Assembly: GCA_001599755.1 (NCBI GenBank)
Contig: BCHX01000001.1
Location: forward strand, 5,518,001-5,582,000
Length of the DNA: 64,000 nt
Reading direction: 5' to 3'
Source of the DNA: Gliomastix tumulicola
Lineage: Eukaryota > Ascomycota > Sordariomycetes > Hypocreales > Bionectriaceae
Under the pieces are notes generated by a model, which was not told where the DNA came from, did not search any database, and was given only the letters and a program-made list of their open reading frames with translations. Every line of letters starts with the position of its first letter. Position 1 is the first letter of the stretch. Below, piece after piece: positions 11,016 through 22,275 of this stretch. The translations under genes were made by a program, and so were the position numbers.

Positions 11016-14000
11016 TCACTCCGGCTGGCTCGGCCCGCCGCGGCCCCTTCCTCCTCGTCCGCGCCCACGTCCACCGCGACCTCTTCCACGACCTCGCGAG
11101 GCGTCGAGAGATGCAGGCGGGGGAACATTGCCATAGATTGGCGCTGTGCTTCCATCAGCAGAAGCTACGGGAGCAGCCGCCACCTGGCCACCACCCCGAG
11201 GCCCGCCCCGGCCTCTACCATTGCCATTCCCGCCCCGGCCTTGACCGTTGGCATAGTTGCCCCTCGGTCCCTGGCTGTTGTTGGGGTGGCCACCACCATT
11301 ATTGCCATTAGCAGGACGATACACGAGCGTGCTGTGGACGAGGTTCTGCGGACCGCCGCGCTGCGCTCCCTGATTACCCCCTCTGCCTCGTCCGGGTGAA
11401 GGGCTCCCATTGAGAGCTCCCCTCCATCCACCGCGGAGCGCAGGGGGGGGAGGCGCATCTCTATACTGGGGAACCGTGATGGTACCATATGGTCCTGCCG
11501 TGGGCCTGGATGCAGCTCGTCGTTGCTGAGATTTGGTCGACGCCGAGACCACTTGTTGATGGGTGGTATTCAACACAGACGACGACGAGACGGTCTGGCC
11601 GCGGAACATCGGGGCTCTTTCACCCAGAGTAGTCCCACTCATGAAAGCGTTGTCCCAGACAACATCGAGAAGCAAAGCCGTGGCGTTGCGACTGATACCC
11701 ACGACAGTGCCTCGTGACGCAAGAGGCACCTTACCCGCTGCGGCAACGAAGGTCACACGATCGCCTAGGTTGAACTTTTGACTGCCCAGAACAAGTTCGG
11801 CATCCGCCGGCTTCAGCAGAGCTGTCCGGGGCACCCTATTCATTGTCTTGGCAACGAAATCCCTGGATGCCTCTGCGGCTTGCTCCCCAGCCTGCGCAAG
11901 GGCCATGACAACCTCGGAATCGAGCTGCTCAGCCTCGAGAGGCACCTTCTCAAACTTGCTCGTTTCCTGCTGTTTCAGCCACGCCCCAACCTCCTTGACA
12001 CGCTGAGAGGCAACTGCCGGGTCGTTCCACAGGTCGGTTTCAAAGATGTCGCTCTTCTGAGGTTCCTTGTGGATAGCCGCGAAGAAATCAGGGTGCGTAA
12101 GCATGTAGTTCGCAATCAGTTTGATAGCCGCAGCACTGAACTCCCAGCCACTCTGTGACTTGCGTGAGTATCCGAGGACCTTCATCTTCCGACCCTCAAA
12201 CTTCAGGTTCAGACCAAGATTCAGCCTCAACCCGGCAGAGTTAATCACCTGGAACGACGACGTGATCTTGCTGAGCACGAGCGGATGCAGCCCAAGTTTC
12301 TTCGCCACGGCGAATGATGGCGTATACGGGTTAGACTGCTCAGCTGTCCGAATGATCTGTCGAGAGAACTCTCGCTCCTTGTTCTTCAGAGAACTGACAA
12401 TGATATTGACTTTACCACTGTCATGACCGAAGACCTCCAGCGGGCGTCCGTACGCAAACTCGCCGAGGAAGAAGGCGTGGGTTCCAGCAGGAAACTCTTC
12501 CTCAACAGGAAGCGCGGCTTTCTCGATGAAGCGCTCGTCCTCGTTGAAGACCTCATCGACAACAGTTTGAGCAGCGTAGGTGTCCCGGGAACTGGGATTA
12601 TGCGCATACTCCTTGACGAGGGCGCCCTCTTCCGTCCTGACGAGTCCCTTCAGCATGTGGACAACCACAAGACAGTCAACACGGCCGATGACGATACCAA
12701 GTCGCTTGGAATGCCAGTTCTCCAAGTAGTCAGTCTCCTTGGCGTACTCGCCAGCTTCTCGGTTGTTATGATCCCTAGTAACGATATCCTTTCCATTTTC
12801 CGCGAGTTCGTAGCTGAAAAGGTCGTCCTGGACCTTCATTATCTTGGCCTCCTGTAGGAAAGGGTAGCCGACAAAGCATCGTTCACCCAGCTTGGATTTC
12901 CAGGTCTCGAGCTTGACCCGTTCCTGCGTCTCCGTGAGTGTTACGACGACACTTGGATTACGGCTGTCCTGTTGGAAAACGTTGATACCGTGATTGTCAA
13001 CCAGCTGGGCCGTGTGTGGCAAGTTGTGGAGAGTCGGGAACCCTGCGAGAGCCTGGATATTGATGAGGGCGCCGTTAGCCAGGGCAGAGACATATTCAAG
13101 ACCCTCCATCGCAGGCAGGTCGAAGATGTTCTCTATGCAACGGCAATTCTGAACATCAGGGAATATGCCTGGCAGCGGCGAAGGGAAGGTGAAGTTGACT
13201 TCGGGCGAGTAGGTGAACTTGATAGGGACGTTGAAGCCATTTCGAGCCTTCTCATCGTCACTGAGAAGCTCGTTCTTGGGCGCCATTGCTTCGAGCAGGC
13301 GCTTCTCGTCGATGAACGGGATCTTGACAACAGCTTCCCACTCCATCTTCTTGCCATTCATATCCAGCTCGAAATCTCGTGGATAGAAATCGATGATTGG
13401 CGAGTTCGGGTTCGTCATCAAATCGTGATACACCGTGGGTACAATCTTCTTACTCCTGTCCGGCAGGACACCCATGAGCTGCTCATACGGGCGGAAGGGC
13501 TGGCCCTTCTTGAAGTTGAGATCGGCTCCAACACCCTTGACAACGTCTGGAAAAAGTGAGTCACAGGCCAACCGTGAAAGAAAAATGCAGGAGGGGCTTA
13601 CCGGAAATCAAAGGTGAGTAGTGATACTTGTAGAACCACGGCCAAGAGGCAATGCCTTTGTAGTAGTAGAACAAGACCCACTGAAGACCTTGCACATAGT
13701 TCTCGCACAAAGCGACAAGCTCCTCTTCGTACTTGTCACTTGGCCATTCCGGGAACTTCTGCAGATAGTACTTCGTCTTCCAAGCTAGCCGCTTGGTGTT
13801 GTAGAGCTTCTCGTAATGCTGCTGCGCGTCTTCGGCCGTGACGTCCACCACCACGGCTTTGTCGTACGTCTTCGTGACGCGATAGGCAGCCAGATTGCCT
13901 TCATCTTCGTCCTCGTCCTCGTCCTCTTCATCCGCCGTTTTCTGGGGGAGGCTCAGGGTAAGGTGCCTGTTCCCTTCCTCGTCGTCAACGGTCGACCATT

Positions 14001-15489
14001 GCAAGTGCATAGCCTCTGCCAGATCATGTACAAATTTGCGATCCGCGGCCTTGAGCTCCGTGCCTAGATCAAGTGGCTGGCCCGGTTTCTTGGTGATGTA
14101 GGGACGAATCTTGTTCTTCCAGAGGTCTCTCTGCGCTGATGTGATGACCAGCTGGTTGCCCTTGCGGGTCTTTTGCTGAGCGCCGTTTTGGCTCTGCAAC
14201 TGCTGCTCCATTTGCTTTGAAGCGAACCATTTCTCGTCCGAAATATCGTTCTCAAAAGCGTCGACTTCGATTTGACCAAGCTCTTCCAGAAGGAGCTGGA
14301 CACGGGAAATGCTGATGACGCCGTTCTCATGGAGGTAGCCCTCACATTGTGGAAGGACCTTCTTATAGATCCCAAACATTCTGGCCAACGCTCCTTCGTT
14401 GATGTGCAGATTTGGGAGATTCGGCAAAAAGTCATTTCCGACAAAGAATGCCATGAGGATGAAATCGTCAATGACTCTTTCCAGGTCGAAAGGGAATTTC
14501 AATGCGCCTTCGGCTTGAAGCTCTTGGAACTCCATCTCCAGATACTCTCTGACCATGCAGAGATGCATGAGGTAGAAGTTCTGGTGCTCCAGCTCCTTGG
14601 ACTTGGACTTGGAGGCCCTTCCAAACGTGACCTCCTCTCGCAGGAGACAAAAGTGAGGGTCGTGGCTCAGGAGACCCAGCATGATGAGATCGGCATCGAG
14701 ACCGTATAGACAGTGCCTGACGTTCGGGTTGTAGCCCGGTTGTGACTTGGCGTTTCGGATATACTCCATGATCTTATGTTCACCCTCGCCGGGAACCTCG
14801 TGGCCAGAAAGGACGATGTCACATCCTTGCCAGTCCGAGTCCTCGGAGACCTTCTTGTTGACGAAGTATCGAAGCTGCTGCGACAGCTTTGCCATGAACT
14901 CGGTTCCTGAAAAGGGGTAAGCTTCCGAATCCGTTCCAAATTCCAAGTCTCCTTACCAGGCGTAATGCAATTGCTGTCGAACGGTTCCTCCTTCGGCATC
15001 TCGACACCTTCCCTGATTGCCTTTTCACGGGCATTCTCAACGTCGAGGGCCGTTCGGAAACGTCGAGCGCGCTGCTGGTTCATCTTGGCTCGCGGCGCAA
15101 CACCGTCAATGGCCATGAAGAACAGCTGTTTCGGCTTGATCTTGCCAAATAGATGCTCGATATAGTTGAATATCCGGATGAACATCTCCTCCTCGCTCAG
15201 GCGAAACGTGGTATCCTCGCCAGCATCTTTGTGGGTGCAGTTATGGATGATACCGTTCATGTCCAGCTACAAGAGTTGTCAGTCGTGGGAGGTATCGTTG
15301 CGGGCGCATTGGAGGGGTATCGAACATAGAGGCAGTCGAATTCGGGAATCCGATTGTCTGCGATGAGCTGAGATATCGCCGGATAACGCTCGGAGAGCCA
15401 TCTGAAGAATTTGGGAACACTACACAGCAGGTCAGCATTCGGACGGAATCCAGGCACAGCTGTTTGGGAGGAGGGCGCACGAACCCCAT
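11016..15489 (-). CDS. xrn1: Cytoplasmic 5'-3' exoribonuclease Xrn1
   Basis: Five exons: 15489-15485, 15419-15326, 15266-14957, 14906-13602 and 13546-11016 (introns of 65, 59, 50 and 55 nt), 1414 residues. The first coding exon is 5 nt; splicing restores MGVPKFFRWLSERYP, the invariant XRN start. The catalytic XRN_N domain shows FMAIDGVAPRAKMNQQRARR, VPGEGEHKIMEYIR, YGLDADLIMLGLLSHDP and FFVGNDFLPNLP, with the metal-binding acidic residues. The helical region and Xrn1-specific D1-D4/SH3-like parts follow (GWEFSAAAIKLIANYM, NLGDRVTFVAAAGKVPLASRGTVVG). These separate it from nuclear Rat1. The C-terminal ~150 residues are Gly/Arg/Asn-rich (RGG). Role: degrades decapped, 5'-monophosphate mRNA. It is divergent from hat2. 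Confidence 0.95.
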
Positions 15490-16303
15490 GGTGTCTTATG
15501 TAGGGAGGTTATTTGATCCAAGGACAGTATAGTGCACCAGGAAGAATCAGAAAAGGTCTACGCTTCGGCGCCAACCAAGTCAACGCGAAATGAATTCGAG
15601 ATCGATGGGTAGGCAAGGCGCAAACGAAGTCGAGCAGGATAGAGAGAGGATAAGCGCCAACGAGAACCCCGTAACAAAGGATCAGGCTCAGGCACAAAAC
15701 CAAGGTAAAAGATGTGAGGAAGGAAAGGGGAGGAAAGTGCGCGGGCTCGCAGCACAAAATCGACGGTCGGTCGGGGGGTTGAAGATGAGGAACGTTCTTT
15801 GTGAGAAGAGGAATCAATCGATGACTCGCCGGCGTGATGCCACGCCACGGAAACCTGGAGCTTCTTTGCAAGGCGGCCTTGCTGCCCGTCGAAGATACAT
15901 GCAGCGCCATACAAAATGCCATACATTCGGAGGTATCATGCCCACAGCGGGGCAGAGGCAGTTTGTGGGGTGTGGCCTGCTTTCCTCAGGAGCCGCCCTG
16001 CATCCTCACCGCCTGCCATTTTCGTCAGTCGAAGCCACAGCCCAAGCCCGTTGGATTTAGAGCGTGTGGCTCAGCACTCATTTACGCGACAAACGCGTGG
16101 AGTGCTTGTCGCATTTCACTTCACAAAGCTCCTACTTCATCAGCTTTCAAGCCAGGGACTTGTCTGCAGCCCGACTTCCGCCATTTCCCAACCCTGTTAC
16201 CTTGCGTCTCCCCGGCACTCTGGGGCAGCTACCCGAGCTTCCTTGTCTGTCCATCTGAACAATTTCAATCGCATTTCGCAAGTAGCCTGAGAAAAAGCCC
16301 ATC
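15490..16303. promoter_or_regulatory. Divergent promoter region of xrn1 and hat2
   Basis: 814 bp between the two start codons. ORFs on both strands are short and unsupported. No TATA box or repeat stands out. Confidence 0.5.
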
Positions 16304-17979
16304 ATGGCGCCAGCACAGGGAGATGCCGACGTTGATGGTAAGCGACCATTCGCAGAGGAAAAGGCCGTCCTCTTTGGCGCATCGCGATTCTGACCTGGAC
16401 TGCAGTCGATATGCATAGAGAAGAGGAAGAGGATGATCAGGGCGAGCGTTTGATCAATGAAGGTACATACCCAGGAACCTGTCCACACTGTCCGGTCCTC
16501 GGCCAGCATTCTTGAACAAGTGGCCCTGCTAACTTGCGTCATCAAGAGTACAAAACGTGGAAGAAGAACAGTCCGTTCTTATATGACATGATTCTCGGGT
16601 ATGGACCGTGGCAATCCTGCGTGACTGCCTCACCACCGCCTCACCACTGCCAGCCGGACTGACACCTTCTCCAGCAAAGCTCTTACCTGGCCAACCCTGA
16701 CCGTGCAATGGTTTCCCGACGTCAAGGAGCCCGAGGGCGCCAACTACCGCACACATCGTCTTCTTCTGGGCACTCACACCTCAGACGACAGCCCCAACTA
16801 CCTACAGATTGCCGATGTCCAGATCCCCAAGGCGTCTGCCCCCAACCCCAACGACTACGACGAGGAGCGCGGCGAGATCGGTGGCTATGGCAAGTCCGGA
16901 GATGTGGCAGCTATCAAATGTGACATTGTCCACAAGATCGAGCACCCGGGCGAGGTCAACAAGGCCCGCTATCAGCCCCAAAACCCTGACATCATTGCGA
17001 CTCTCTGTGTCGATGGGAGAATCCTCATCTTTGATCGCACAAAGCACGCTCTGCAGCCGGCGACGGTTGGTAAGTTCAATCCTCAGATTGAGCTGCACGG
17101 CCACAGTGACGAGGGCTTCGGTTTGAACTGGAACCCTCATGATGCGGGAGCGCTTGCCTCCGGCAGCGAGGACAAGACCATGTGTCTCTGGTAAGCTAGG
17201 TCTCGCAGCCATTCTCCTAGCGCTGTGTGATGTTGACTAGGTATTAGGGATCTGAAGACGCTCAAGTCTGATACTACAATCCTCAAGCCTGCGCGCAGGT
17301 TCACCCACCACACCCAGGTCGTCAATGACGTCCAGTACCACCCCATCTCCAAGAACTTCATCGGTTCCGTGTCAGACGACCAGACCCTACAGATCGTCGA
17401 TGTGCGACACGCGGAGAACAACAAGGCTGCCGTGGTGGCAAGGGGAGGTCACCTAGACGCCATCAACGCCCTAGCGTTCAACCCCAACTCCGAGGTTCTG
17501 GTCGCCACGGCCTCCGCTGATAAGACCATCGGGATCTGGGATCTACGAAACATCAAGGAGAAGGTCCACACTCTCGAAGGGCACAACGATGCGGTTACGT
17601 CCCTCTCTTGGCACCCTACTGAGGCTGGTATCTTGGGGAGCGGCAGCTACGACCGAAGAATCATCTTCTGGGATCTGTCGAGAATCGGCGAAGAGCAGCT
17701 GCCGGATGATCAAGACGACGGCCCCCCCGAACTGTAAGAACATATCTTTCTATGCCTCTGACTCTGGTCTTACTAGAGCCCACGTACTAACGTGCCAGTC
17801 CTAGGCTCTTCATGCACGGAGGCCACACGAATCATCTGGCCGACTTCAGCTGGAACCCCAACGAGCCGTGGCTCGTGGCAAGCGCTGCGGAGGACAACCT
17901 GCTGCAGATCTGGAAAGTGGCAGAGTCAATCGTCGGTAAGGACGACGGTGAGCTGCCCGTCGATGAGCTTGACCGATAG
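16304..17979 (+). CDS. hat2: Histone-binding WD40 protein Hat2 (RbAp46/48 family)
   Basis: Six exons: 16304-16337, 16406-16462, 16547-16598, 16675-17190, 17248-17733 and 17805-17979, giving 439 residues, normal for the family. The N-terminal helix region (RLINEEYKTWKKNSPFLYDM, then ALTWPTLTVQWFPD) is diagnostic of RbAp46/48-type proteins and precedes a seven-bladed WD40 propeller (HSDEGFGLNWNPHDAGALAS, HTQVVNDVQYHP, ASADKTIGIWDLRNI, GSGSYDRRIIFWDLSRIGEEQ). The acidic DDQDDGPPELLF loop is the histone H4-contact region of the family. It would act with the type B acetyltransferase Hat1; the same fold serves CAF-1, NURD and PRC2, and those paralogues cannot be fully excluded from one sequence. 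Confidence 0.9.
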
Positions 17980-18646
17980 TGGAGGATACAATTCCGATGG
18001 GCAAGTCTCTTCGGACACCTGAACTGGTTTCCAATCGTCAACCCCAAGAAGAGGAGACGCATGCGCCCAATTGTCTAATCTATCCCACCGGGCAAGCAAG
18101 CAAGCAGCAAGACGGAACCGAGCTGAGGTCCGTCTCCCGCATGTACGCGCTCGTGCGCGCGATATCACTATTTGCAGCCTTAGATGGATGATGAACTAGC
18201 CCCTCGGGCAATGAAACAGATATTCATATTTTTAGAAGACTGATAGGCTGGGTCGAGTAGAGGCGGTGAAGCTAAGCCGGATCTCGTTGCACGGGTGTTG
18301 TTGCATTCGGAGCTTGCCGGCTAACATCAATAGCCGCTCAGATGCACATCACCTACTTCTCAAACGCGTTCTCAATGGGTACCGGCAGGCAGTGTTTATT
18401 GTGCGTGCTCTGAATAAGGCGTCTTGATTGAAGTTTACAGCGGTGACATTGCCCTTCTTTCGTCCCTCCTCTGATTTGCTTCCCGTTTCCTCTCCTTCCC
18501 ACTCTTACACCCAAAGCGCAGGCACTCTTTCTTCGTAGGACCAACCTTCCTTCTCCTTCTACCTTACGCTCTTCTTCCCTTCGACCCATTCACCTTTCGA
18601 TTCCTTTTCTCAACTCTTCGAGAGCTGTTAAAGCTTTACTTCTACC
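17980..18646. promoter_or_regulatory. Intergenic region, 3' UTR of hat2 and pyrimidine-rich leader of the F-box-like gene
   Basis: 667 bp. The last 200 bp before 18647 are strongly C/T-rich on the + strand (about 18450-18635), the composition of many fungal core promoters and 5' leaders. No TATA box is clear. Confidence 0.5.
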
Positions 18647-20616
18647 ATGCAGCCAGCACACAGCCAGACAAGCAACCCTAATCCCAACACGATGAACCGC
18701 CGAACCCATCTTGTGAGTTCCATCCCGAGAATCGCACCTCCTATATAATACCCCCTCTAACTTGTCATCCTAATCAGGAGCGTCTGCCCCGGCTTCCACC
18801 CTCGGAAGGTCGCCAAGCCAGACCGAACGCAGAGAGAATCAAGCGCCGCCGCCTCGACGGAACCCTAGACGCCGGCCTCGCCAAGTTCCTCGGTATCGAC
18901 ATCAATAACACCAAAGACAAAGATGAAGGCAAGGACGGAAAGGACAAGGGCAAAGCCGAGAAGAAAGAGCCCATCAAGATCGACCTCACCGACAGAACAG
19001 ACAAGGGACTAAAGGACGGCCTGTCGCGGATCTGCAGCCATTCCGCGATCGCCGTTGAGCTCGGCAAATACATGGGTGTCGACGACATACTGAACCTGTA
19101 CTGCGTCAGCCGCGACTTCCACAACTCGATCCGCACGTATCTGCTCTCGTCCATCAACACGTGGATCAAATACCGCGCCCCCGAAGCCGGCCTCATGTTC
19201 CCCTTCAAGATCTACGCCAGCAAGCTCGTCCCGGACCCGGAGGAGCGCACACTCGGACGCCACTACCCAGGAAAGGGCGCCCCGGGGAAGCCTCTGCCGG
19301 AGAGCAGGCAAGACGAGGTGCGCGTCGTCCCCGGGCTGAAGTACCTCCAGATGGTGCTCGTGCGCGACCGCTGCTGCAGGGAGATGGTCGCCATCCTCGC
19401 GCGCAACGGCCACCGTCTTCCCCAGTCCAGCATCCACGGCACGCTTCTGCGCCTCTGGGTCCTCACGGACTTGCCCACATCGGCGGCCCGGCGCGCGGTG
19501 CTCCGATCCGAGGACATGTGGCCCGACGTCGACGTGTACAACGCGCAGCTGCTCTTCGTCAAGTTGACGCTGCACTTCAACGACCCCGTCTTTGGGCCGG
19601 GCACCACCGACCTGCTGCGGCTGATCCTGGGGCAGAAGGGGTTGTATCCGCTGTGGCAGCTGCTGATGAAGCGGAAGTACGTGACCGTCGGGGAGATTCT
19701 CGCGCTCAAGACGAGATACGACGGGATCGTGCCGCCGGATACGAGGCCTGAGGATCGACGGCATAAGCCGCGGTTCGTGCAGGATGTGCCCATTGCCGAG
19801 GTTGGGCTCACACACCTCGAGGGCTGGGGGACGTACTCGCCGCACCATCTTCTGCGTCCAGACGAGCTCATCCCACTCGAGGCAATCGAGAGAGGGCTCA
19901 ACTTACGGAGTCATCTCCGCCGTATGGTTGAATGGGGCCACGTGGACCACCGGACAGGGGAGAATCTGGTGCCGACCGAGGACGAGATGTACCTCTCCGA
20001 CGAGGAGCGTGTGTTGGCAAACATCGACACGACGCTGCACTGGAAGAAGAAGCACGCGCAGAAGAAGCGGTGGGACACGCTCACGCCAACAGAGCAGCAG
20101 GAGATCAAGGACGAAGATGAAGACGAGCGTCTGCGCCTCCTAGCCTGGGCGGGCACAGTCTCCGACGACGACGACGACTCGGAGCACGACAGCGAGACCT
20201 ACGACCTCAACGATGAGATCGATCGCGGCTTCATCCTGCCCGAACCCAGCCTCCTCCCTGACACCAGCCGCCGCGTCCCGGCCGCCGATGACGAGAAAGG
20301 CTGGATGAAGTACGTGAACCGATTCATCCTCACGGCGCCCGCCCTCGACCTGTGCAAGAACGAGGAGCTGCGGCACCAGTCTCTCCGAGAGCAGGTCAAC
20401 GCCAAGCGCCACGAGAACAAGGAGAACCTGAAGACCTGGCACGAGTGGCTCAAGTCGCCTGAGATGGCTGAGAGAATCCGGGCCGGTCTGCAAACGGCGG
20501 CGCGGGATGCCGATGAGGCGGAGGCTGCTATGGCTGCCGAGGCTGAGCTCAACGATCTTATTGATATAGATCAGGAAGGAGATTACGATGGTGATGTGGA
20601 GATGGAGGAGAGTTGA
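18647..20616 (+). CDS. F-box-like protein, conserved in fungi, function unknown
   Basis: Exons 18647-18712 and 18778-20616 (65-nt intron, donor GTGAGT, acceptor ATCAG) give 634 residues. The N-terminus is basic and Lys-rich (KDKDEGKDGKDKGK-type stretch, about 65-85). An F-box-like segment lies near residues 105-160 (SAIAVELGKYMGVDDILNLY, CVSRDFHNSIRTYLLSSINT), which suggests but does not prove an SCF substrate receptor. The rest is alpha-helical and includes a block repeatedly rich in Trp/Leu (LYPLWQLLMKRKYVTVGEIL) and an acidic Asp/Ser run near 500 (SDDDDDSEHDSETYD). Acidic residues dominate the C-terminus. A second in-frame ATG at 18695 could also serve as the start. No transmembrane or secretion signal is visible. 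Confidence 0.82.
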
Positions 20617-22275
20617 GATGCCGCAGGGAGAGCTGAAGGACAATGGCATGATCTGCTGGAGATGATCAAAGAAGCACGATGTACGAAAGAACTGAACGAC
20701 ACATGAACGGACTAACCTCTTAACAAAAAGACACCATTTCAAAGAAGGGTCCTCAAGACCCAGACTCGGAGTCTATCAACTACCAGGCAGATCTCTCATC
20801 AGATCAAGGAGACAGACAACACAACAAGACAGACTAGAACCAGATAATCATAAAAAAAGAGAGAAAGACGATTCTTTTTGCTTTTCCTAGCCTCCTGCAA
20901 CAAACTCCCCTTTTTCTACCTACCCATAATCCCAACTTGTGCGGTGTATATATCAATCTTTGCGAATCCCATCCAAGTCAGCTATTCAGCCAGGCCTTGT
21001 AAAAAACATGAAACTTTTCTTCTTTCTTCTTTTCCCTCTCCACGCGAAAAGAATAAATAGAAAGGGGGGGGGAGAGCCGAGTGAAGGTCAAGGGGGCAGA
21101 GAGAGAGAGACAAGAGAAGAGAAATGATATGACCAAGATTGGCATCTCTGTATCGCAACGCAAGACATCCAACCCCCCTTTCCTAGCCAAGCAACCAGAA
21201 TAAACAGTGTTTCTTTTCGTTTTTCTCCAAGTATTGCTCCCCTTTGCTCCCCGACTCCTCCCTCCAGCCCTTTTGTTTCCGTCCGACCGCCTGTCCCCCG
21301 CCCTGCCAATTTGAAAAAAAAGAGAAAAAAGTTCTGTAGCTGTGGGATGTTTGTATGTATGAATCCTTGGCCACGCCGAAGTGACTGTTCCAACATTTCG
21401 CTTTCCGCTGCCGCCGCCACCGCCGCCGCCGCCAGTAGTCCGTTGCAAAAGAATAGTAAAAGAACACGAGTGAAAGCGATATAAGGGGTGAGTGAAGTAA
21501 GAAGTGAAGTGAAAGGGGGGAAGTGATGGGGGGGTGAGTTGAATATGTTTTTCGTAGTATTGTAAGTGTGTGATGTCGAAGTGATGTATCGACGTGAGAG
21601 TGACGAATGGGAAAAGGGGGAGTGAAACAATCTGAGAAGAGGGTAATGGGAGATTAGAAAAATGATGAAGAAGAAGTAGAAAACAATAAGGACGCAGCAG
21701 AGGCAGAACAAGGCCAACCCCTGGATACGTCCCGTTTTTGAAGGTGTCAGAGAAGATGATAGCCGACAAGACTCCCCCCCCTTTCGCCGCCTCGCTATGC
21801 ACCTCATCCAGGACCAGTCAAAGATTTCCAGCAATATATAAAAAAAAAAAAGAGACACTTCGTGCCAGGTTCCAACCAAGCCAGGAAATGATGAAACAAA
21901 AAGTTCCCCGAGAACCAACGACACTTTGAGTCTCTGGGCCGGGGCAGGGCAGACAGGTGTTCGATAGAGCCTGCCACGGCGTGTGAGACGGCATCCCGGC
22001 GTGTGTTTGGGATGCCATTTCCGTGTCCCTTTCCCAAAAGGGGCTTGCCATGTTCCTTGCCAAATCGTGCGAATTCCGACACTCCAATCCAGTCCTCCCG
22101 AGACCAAAAGTGCATGCAAAACCACCCAACTCAAGCCTCGTAATGAAAAAAATCAATAGGTCCAGTCCAGAAAGGTATTTGACAGGCACAAAATGCACTT
22201 GTATATCCATCACTCCGAGCATCCCGAGGAGTGGCAGCATGATGAACGCAACGAGTCGTTGCGACCCGTGCATGT
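20617..22275. other. 1.66-kb low-complexity intergenic region between convergent genes
   Basis: Homopurine and homopyrimidine runs, G10 at 21065-21074 flanked by AG-rich sequence, a GCC/GCCACC-rich microsatellite near 21410-21432 and several A10-13 runs. ORFs of up to 348 codons on the minus strand are Ser/Phe/Leu-rich translations of this low-complexity DNA and show no domain. Long 3' UTRs of the two convergent genes are the simplest content. Confidence 0.55.

Noticed and set aside
20978..22134. Two long minus-strand frames (274 and 348 codons) between convergent genes
   Set aside because: They translate low-complexity purine/pyrimidine DNA, overlap each other in different frames and have no domain.
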